From Baffinella frigidus (Eukaryota > Cryptophyceae > Cryptomonadales > Baffinellaceae): 18,826 nucleotides of DNA. A program made the translations under genes and the position numbers. Shown here piece by piece: positions 14,835 to 18,826 of the stretch. Within the stretch, counting starts at the first letter, position 1; every line of letters begins with the position of its first letter. The stretch is taken from assembly GCA_026770585.1 (NCBI GenBank), contig MU647153.1, positions 137,117 through 155,942 on the forward strand, in the 5' to 3' direction. The notes under the pieces were generated by a model. It was not told the origin of the DNA, searched no databases, and saw only the letters and a program-made list of their open reading frames with translations.

Positions 14835-14982
14835 AAGCTAACGCCAGCGGACCCCTTAGCCTACGGTAGGAACCCCCCCTCCTCCTACGACGTTTAAAAC
14901 AAAAAGGTCTTTAAAAGTCGTAGGAGGGGGGCTCCTACCGTAGGCAATCCGTAGGCTCTAAGTACCTCGCTGGCATTAGCTT
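14835..14982 (-). mobile_element. S-family hairpin MITE, copy 2
   Basis: Inverted copy of 6614-6760, 148 bp, with 4 substitutions and one 1-bp indel between the copies. Ends aagctaacgccagcg and cgctggcattagctt. Shared flanks gtaatgccac and cagatg extend the match. Confidence 0.9.
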
Positions 14983-15052
14983 TTCAGATGATTTGCTCCC
15001 ATGACTAGCCCTACCGTAGGAGCCTACGGCGGCGCGTGTCATGAGTTGCGAG

Positions 15053-15174
15053 TACAGGGGTACCTTGCTCATCAGAAACCGCCCCCCCCTAGGACCCTAC
15101 AGTAGGCCCATGCCGAGGGCCCTATGGTGGCCCTAGGGGGGGGGCCCGTTTCGTATGAGCGAGGTACCCCTGTA
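15053..15174. mobile_element. Z-family hairpin MITE, copy Z3
   Basis: Both ends are present: tacaggggtaccttgctcat and gagcgaggtacccctgta. The body is also near-palindromic (ccctaggaccctac, ggccctaggg). 122 bp. Confidence 0.9.
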
Positions 15175-15234
15175 CAACAACCTGCACTATAAACTTCATT
15201 GAGAACAACCACGTCCCAGACACACACATCCGTC

Positions 15235-15307
15235 CACGTTTCAAATGTCAACTTCACGGTGAAGTTGACACCAACCTCACGGTGAAGTTGACACTTCACG
15301 TTTCAAA
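15235..15307. mobile_element. 51-bp palindromic insert between 11-bp direct repeats
   Basis: cacgtttcaaa occurs at 15235-15245 and 15297-15307. Between them is tgtcaacttcac-g-gtgaagttgaca (15246-15270) and a partial second right half (tcacggtgaagttgacac). The direct repeats could be a target duplication or part of a tandem event. Confidence 0.7.
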
Positions 15308-15315
15308 CAGAAAAC

Positions 15316-15347
15316 ACAGGTTATGGGCATAGGAACCCATAACCTGT
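15316..15347. repeat. Hairpin acaggttatggg/cccataacctgt
   Basis: A 12-bp perfect stem with an 8-nt loop. It touches the left end of the 240-bp element. Confidence 0.85.
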
Positions 15348-15586
15348 ATTGTAGATTTCGGGTCCGCGCGGATTTCACTTCGGGTCGGGGGATCTAAAAA
15401 AATGGAAAAATCGCGGAGATTTTAACGTCCATCTAAAGTTTTATGATATCTTACGCATGGATTTGATGATAAGATTGCGACCCCCACCCGTAAATTACAC
15501 CTTTTCGATTCATTTTCACGTTTTTTCGTTCCCCGATCCTCCGACCTGATCTCAAAAAAATCCGCGCGGTCCCGAAATCTACAATA
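15347..15586. mobile_element. 240-bp MITE with 29-bp inverted ends
   Basis: Ends tattgtagatttcgggtccg (15347) and cggtcccgaaatctacaata (15586), 28 of 29 positions complementary. Weaker pairing continues (cgggtcgggggatc, gatcctccgacctga). The interior is AT-rich without an open frame of note. Only one copy is in the window. Confidence 0.85.
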
Positions 15587-15638
15587 CCACCTTTCCACTT
15601 TTCTTGTGTTATCGGTGCTTGGGCGTGCGGGAGGCGCG

Positions 15639-15729
15639 GGCGGAGGGAGAGAGGGTGAGAGATAGCGCTGTCGATGACGAGTTCCGGAAAACCTGACACA
15701 CGACAGGACGGAAACGCGTTTAGTGGAAT
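15639..15729 (+). repeat. 90-bp direct repeat, copy 1
   Basis: ggcggagggagagagggtga, then gatagcgctgtcgatgacga, then gtttagtggaat. Copy 2 is at 15874-15963, after E3. The tail gacaggacggaaacgcg through gtggaatggctcaaa recurs at about 16446-16485. Confidence 0.9.
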
Positions 15730-15869
15730 TTATCCGGGGAAACCTATTTTTCTTTAGTTTGATGGCAAGGAAAATTACTACACAATTCGTTTTTATCAGT
15801 AATATTAAAGCATTTATGTAGTAACTTTCCTTGCCATCAAACTAAAGAAAAATAGGTTTCCCCGGATAA
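15730..15869. mobile_element. E-family palindromic MITE, copy E3, TSD gaat
   Basis: A 140-bp element with ends TTATCCGGGG and CCCCGGATAA and flanks gaat at 15726-15729 and 15870-15873. Arms 15730-15782 and 15817-15869 match at all but one or two of 53 positions. The inner stem is caaggaaaattactaca. The loop is homologous to E1 and E2. It sits exactly between the two 90-bp direct repeats. Confidence 0.9.
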
Positions 15870-15873
15870 GAAT

Positions 15874-15963
15874 GGCGGAGGGAGAGAGGGTGAGAGATAG
15901 CGCTGTCGATGACGAGTTCCGGAAAACCTGCACCCGACAGGACAGAAACGCGTTCAGTGGAAT
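15874..15963 (+). repeat. 90-bp direct repeat, copy 2
   Basis: Differs from copy 1 by a few substitutions and one base of length (cctgcacccgac against cctgacacacgac). Continues as ggctcaaacaacc. Confidence 0.9.
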
Positions 15964-16048
15964 GGCTCAAACAACCGGTCGCTGGAAACCCTGCTCCGGA
16001 CAGGGCGAAGAGTTTGGGGTTCAGGGGTTAGGTCTCACCCCCAACCCC

Positions 16049-16169
16049 TACAGGGGTACCTCGCTCATAAGAAACCGCCCCTCCCTAGGACCCTACAATA
16101 GGACCATGCCTAAGGCCCTATGGTGATCCTAGGGGGTTGGCGGTTTCTTATGAGCGAGGTACCCCTGTA
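16049..16169. mobile_element. Z-family hairpin MITE, copy Z4
   Basis: A 121-bp element with the best-preserved ends, tacaggggtacctcgctcat and atgagcgaggtacccctgta. Pairing continues with aagaaaccgcc and ggcggtttctt. The body carries cctaggaccctacaatagga. Confidence 0.9.
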
Positions 16170-16220
16170 ATCCCTAACCTGTAATCAGAGCCGTCGGGGC
16201 GCTCCGAGACTTTTCTTTGG

Positions 16221-16267
16221 TGTTGGATGGTCAAACCCTGCTGTTGATGGTCAAATTGTTGTTGACC
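16221..16267 (+). repeat. Degenerate tggtcaaa minisatellite
   Basis: gatggtcaaaccctgctgtt then gatggtcaaattg, related to the 33-bp units at 17109-17200. Confidence 0.6.
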
Positions 16268-16340
16268 GCGGGACACTGTGAGCGGACATCCCTTACTACT
16301 TTAGACGTGACCGGGAGCAATAATAAGTTGACACGCGGGA

Positions 16341-16366
16341 AGAATGTACAGGATCCTGTACATTCT
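16341..16366. repeat. 26-bp perfect zero-loop palindrome
   Basis: agaatgtacagga followed by its exact complement, centred on ggatcc. No longer inverted arms are evident. Confidence 0.95.
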
Positions 16367-16537
16367 GCCAAAAGTTGATTCACGCCTACTGATGAGTTGA
16401 CGTTTGCAATTGACCACCCTCAGGTCCAGCGTAGAGTGGCCATAGGACAGGACGGAAACGCGTTTAGTGGAATGGCTCAAATAACCGACGTCTATCAGTC
16501 CAGCTGACGCAAGACATATGTGTAGGGTCGCACGGCT

Positions 16538-16612
16538 AGGGTTGAGAGGGGCTTGTTGTAAAGCAACTGATGGAGAGAGAGAGCGCGAGAGAGCGAGCGA
16601 GAGAAGGAGATA

Positions 16613-16656
<44 letters not shown>

Positions 16657-16977
16657 GCGAAAGCGAGAGCGAGAGCGAGAGCGAGAGAGAGAGCGAGAGA
16701 GAGCAAGAGAGAGCGAGAGAGCGAGAGAGAGAGAGCGAGCGAGAGAGAGAGCGAGCAAGAGCGAGAGAGAGCGAGAGCGAGAGAGCGAGCGAGAGAGAGC
16801 GAGAGCGAGAGAGCGAGAGAGCGAGAGAGCGAGAGAGAGAACGAGAGCGAGAGAGCGAGAGCGAGAGAGCGAGAGAGAAAGAGAGAGAGAGAGCGCGCGC
16901 GCGAGAGGGAGAGGGAGAGAGGGAGAGGGAGAGGGAGAGGGAGAGGGAGAGGGAGAGGGAGCGAGAGACAGAGAGAG

Positions 16978-17026
<49 letters not shown>
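16538..17026 (-). repeat. Inverted, expanded copy of the microsatellite element
   Basis: The tail 16538-16579 is the exact reverse complement of 13780-13821. The GA, GAGC and GGGAGA tract (16572-17026) is more than twice the length of the other copy, with a period-6 gggaga section at 16916-16960. Confidence 0.9.
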
Positions 17027-17029
<3 letters not shown>

Positions 17030-17108
17030 CAGCGAGGTCACGCGCGAGGTGTCCCGCCGACTTGCGAAGCTGCGATCCCTGCCAAGAATGCATCACTCAA
17101 CTTTATAG

Positions 17109-17200
17109 TCAAACCCAACTGGTTCGTGCCGCCATTGATGGGCAAACCCTACTGGATTGTACCGCCATTGATGGTCAAACCATGCTGGTTTGTGCCGCCA
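17109..17200 (+). repeat. 33-bp tandem repeat, about 2.8 units
   Basis: Units start at 17109, 17142 and 17175, with tcaaaccc-actgg-t-gt and ccgccattgatgg. The period is a multiple of three, so one frame stays open, but it begins inside the GA microsatellite. Confidence 0.85.
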
Positions 17201-17403
17201 CGACACCATCCCTCACAGCTTCAGAAATGGTTCCACGCGAGGGGGTCCAAACCCAAAGTTTCCCAGAATTTCGAGGGCTACAACTTTCCAATAGAAACCC
17301 TTGGGTGCCACATTTCAGGTAAACATGTTCTTACACAAAAAATAGGTCGATTGGGCCCCCTCCCCCACGCCCCAAAAATGGCTCCACGCCCCACGGCCAC
17401 CCC

Positions 17404-17470
17404 TCAGGGGGGTAATTGATTTACTTATGGTCAGGGGGGTAATTGATTTACTTATGATCCATAAGTAAAT
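17404..17470. repeat. 27-bp tandem pair ending in a hairpin
   Basis: tcaggggggtaattgattta then cttatgg (17404-17430) repeats at 17431-17457 with one change. The second unit forms an 11-bp stem, atttacttatg-atc-cataagtaaat (17446-17470). Confidence 0.9.
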
Positions 17471-17564
17471 TTACCTATGCCATAGTAATTTCTCCCATGA
17501 TTTCTCCTATGAACTTTGGGGTTGGGACTCCCCTCACAGCTTCATCCAGCACCACTTCCGTTAT

Positions 17565-17663
17565 CCCTTAAGTGGCCAGTAGGCTCATACGCCCTGCCGT
17601 AGGGCCCTAGGACCTGCCTAGGACCTCTTTGGGGTCAAGTTTGACCCCATGGCCATTTAGGGG
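17565..17663. mobile_element. 99-bp MITE-like hairpin
   Basis: Ends cccttaagtggcca and tggccatttagggg, with an inner stem ggggtcaa-gt-ttgacccc (17631-17648). The body contains cctaggacctgcctaggacc, the word shared with Z elements. Confidence 0.75.
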
Positions 17664-17946
17664 TAGTCACGGACCACAGTATCTTCGATATCGCACGCGG
17701 CGTCCGTCTGAAGAATTTCTGGTACACAACCAGGTAATGTAAACCCCTAAAAGTAAATTCAACTCAGAAATGGCTCCAAGTCCCACGCAAATCTAGGATA
17801 GGTTCGGTAGTGGGGCCTCGGGCCACACGGTGGACTACGGACCTTTCAACAAAAGTCAACTTGCCCAGAGATAATTGACTATAAGGATTTTCTGGTGTAA
17901 ATTTGAACACACAAACACCCCAGAGGCATATCCGGAACCCTCGAAG
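17664..17946. other. Unassigned stretch
   Basis: No palindrome or repeat copy is recognised. It includes the start of the candidate frame at 17903. Confidence 0.4.
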
Positions 17947-18220
17947 CCCACCGAGTGATGATTCCGTTATGTTCCGAAATGAAGTTGTGCAATGGGAAGT
18001 GCAGGGGTCGGTGCGGCACCCACCGAGTGGTGATTCAGTTATGTCCCGGAATGAAGTTGTGCAACGGGCAGTGCAGGGGTCGGTTCGGGACTTTGATAAG
18101 GCCATGGAGGTGCAGCCTTCGTATGGCGACTACCTGTGGCAACGGTCCCTCCGAGTGGTTGTGTATGAGATGGTCAAAGATGTATTCTGTGTGGGATGGA
18201 CCCAGCCCACCGAGTGGTAG
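17903..18220 (+). CDS. Doubtful 105-codon frame with 24-residue repeats
   Basis: The frame contains two adjacent 24-residue repeats, PPS-DSVM-RNEVVQ--VQGSVR, encoded by the 72-bp tandem units at 17947-18018 and 18019-18090. A third fragment (TQPTEW) precedes the stop. The repeat period is a multiple of three with no indel. However, most substitutions between the units change residues, and the minus strand is open too (17764-18105). No family is recognised, and there is no visible promoter or splice evidence. More likely a minisatellite than a gene. Confidence 0.15.
   Translation: MNTQTPQRHIRNPRSPPSDDSVMFRNEVVQWEVQGSVRHPPSGDSVMSRNEVVQRAVQGSVRDFDKAMEVQPSYGDYLWQRSLRVVVYEMVKDVFCVGWTQPTEW
17947..18090 (+). 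repeat. 72-bp tandem duplication
   Basis: Units 17947-18018 and 18019-18090 begin cccaccgagtg. They share tgaagttgtgcaa and gtgcaggggtcggt. A short third start is at 18207 (cccaccgagtggtag). Confidence 0.95.
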
Positions 18221-18280
18221 AGCGGGAGGTTGGTTCCCTGGTACGACAGTGAGCCCGTTGTTCAGCGATCGAAAACCGGT

Positions 18281-18450
18281 GTCGGGTTTCGGGTTTGGGG
18301 TTTCTGGTTTCTGGTTTCTGGTTTCTGGTTTCTGGTTTCTGGTTTATGTTTTATGGTTTATGGTCTATGGTTCATGGTCTATGGTCTATGGTCCATGGTC
18401 TATGGTTCATGTTCTATGGTTCAGGGTTCAGGGTGTAGGGTTTAGGGGTT
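18281..18450 (+). repeat. Variant telomere-like heptamers, right block 1
   Basis: Six perfect TTTCTGG units (18301-18342) are followed by TTTATGG, TCTATGG and TTCATGG units and then TTCAGGG, TGTAGGG and TTTAGGG. The 7-bp register is mostly kept, so these are sequence variants of TTTAGGG homogenised in local runs. Confidence 0.9.
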
Positions 18451-18485
18451 AAACCTCTGTCGGAAAGTCCATGCCCTCCAGCGGC
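18451..18485 (+). repeat. Right-end spacer, copy 1
   Basis: aacctctgtcggaaagtcca then tgccctccagcgg. Recurs at 18764-18797 (aacctctgtggggaaatcca then tgttgtccggcgg), about 312 bp further on. Both follow heptamers. Confidence 0.8.
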
Positions 18486-18538
18486 CCCCCCTTTTTTAAT
18501 AGCTTTTATGGTTTAGGGTCCACCACTCGGAAGGCTAC

Positions 18539-18658
18539 CCACGCCACACTGGAGGAAGGTGTCGCCAAAAGTCAATTTCCCCTGAAGGCAGTTGTTTTCA
18601 AAAGTCAAAACCGTATCCACATACGGTTTAAGATACCCCCTCCCCCAGTCTGGCGTGG
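18539..18658. mobile_element. Small hairpin element, subtelomeric family, copy 2
   Basis: Ends ccacgccacactgg and ccagtctggcgtgg (13 of 14 paired). Inside are gtcgccaaaagtcaatt and a perfect central stem, aaccgtat-ccac-atacggtt (18609-18628). Homologous to 513-636 in the same orientation. Confidence 0.8.
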
Positions 18659-18704
18659 ACGGGGCAAGACGCAGGGCGTAAAAAGACATGTAGCTCTCCC
18701 GCGT

Positions 18705-18826
18705 AGATGGTCTATCGTTTATGGTCTATGATTTAGGGTTCAGGGTTTAGGGGTTAGGGTTCCAACCTCTGTGGGGAAATCCATGTTGTCCGGCGGGCCT
18801 GTGATGACCATCCCCGGGGACCCTGC
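18705..18826 (+). repeat. Right block 2: heptamers and spacer copy 2
   Basis: TCTATGG, TTTAGGG and TTCAGGG units (18705-18760) are followed by the second spacer. The window then ends in cgggcctgtgatgaccatcc. Confidence 0.8.

Noticed and set aside
16570-17322. 250-codon + frame and the overlapping long Ser-Leu minus frames
   Set aside because: They are translations of GA/GAGC dinucleotide tracts, which lack stops in several frames. No non-repetitive domain.

Overview
The window reads as non-coding, repeat-dense nuclear DNA of a eukaryote, probably subtelomeric or interstitial-telomeric. Both ends carry tracts of TTTAGGG-type heptamers and degenerate 7-mers on the + strand. TTTAGGG is the telomere repeat of most land plants and many green algae, and also of glaucophytes, dinoflagellates and some other protists. 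Long TC/AC and CTCG microsatellites and the absence of any operon, rRNA or tRNA fit a protist or algal genome. I cannot name the species. I recognise no intact protein gene: the long open frames fall in simple repeats, in palindromes that are open on both strands, or across boundaries between repeats.

Layout. 1-1534: microsatellites, then heptamers interspersed with about eight copies of a 45-80 bp spacer and one small hairpin element. 1700-3340: mutually inverted and direct blocks of one degenerate repeat. 3500-6770: nested palindromic elements inside several copies of a host repeat (cctggacgtcaaagtgcttg). 6800-7340: a GC-rich island with open frames on both strands but no recognisable product. 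7500-13500: dispersed X, X-prime, W and Y repeats in both orientations. 13600-17030: more hairpin elements, with two related long microsatellites in opposite orientation. 17100-18200: minisatellites, including a 72-bp (24-codon) tandem repeat. 18280-18800: variant heptamer tracts and a second copy of the hairpin element seen near the left end.

The main signal is the number and behaviour of non-autonomous inverted-repeat (MITE-like) elements. About twenty hairpins can be read directly, several with zero-length or one-base loops. Four of them (3515-3630, 3667-3837, 4469-4609, 15730-15869) are bounded by 4-bp target duplications (aatc, actc, gctt, gaat), and two can be checked against paralogous unfilled host sequence inside the window. 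Three share a homologous centre but have very different flanking arms, and each arm is still complemented by its partner in the same element. Another family (Y) shows the reverse: outer sequence is conserved while the innermost palindrome is completely different in the two copies, yet palindromic in both. Covarying arms suggest that hairpin arms are rewritten in concert, for example by template switching, or are under selection to fold. No transposase is visible here, so any mobilising enzyme would be encoded elsewhere.
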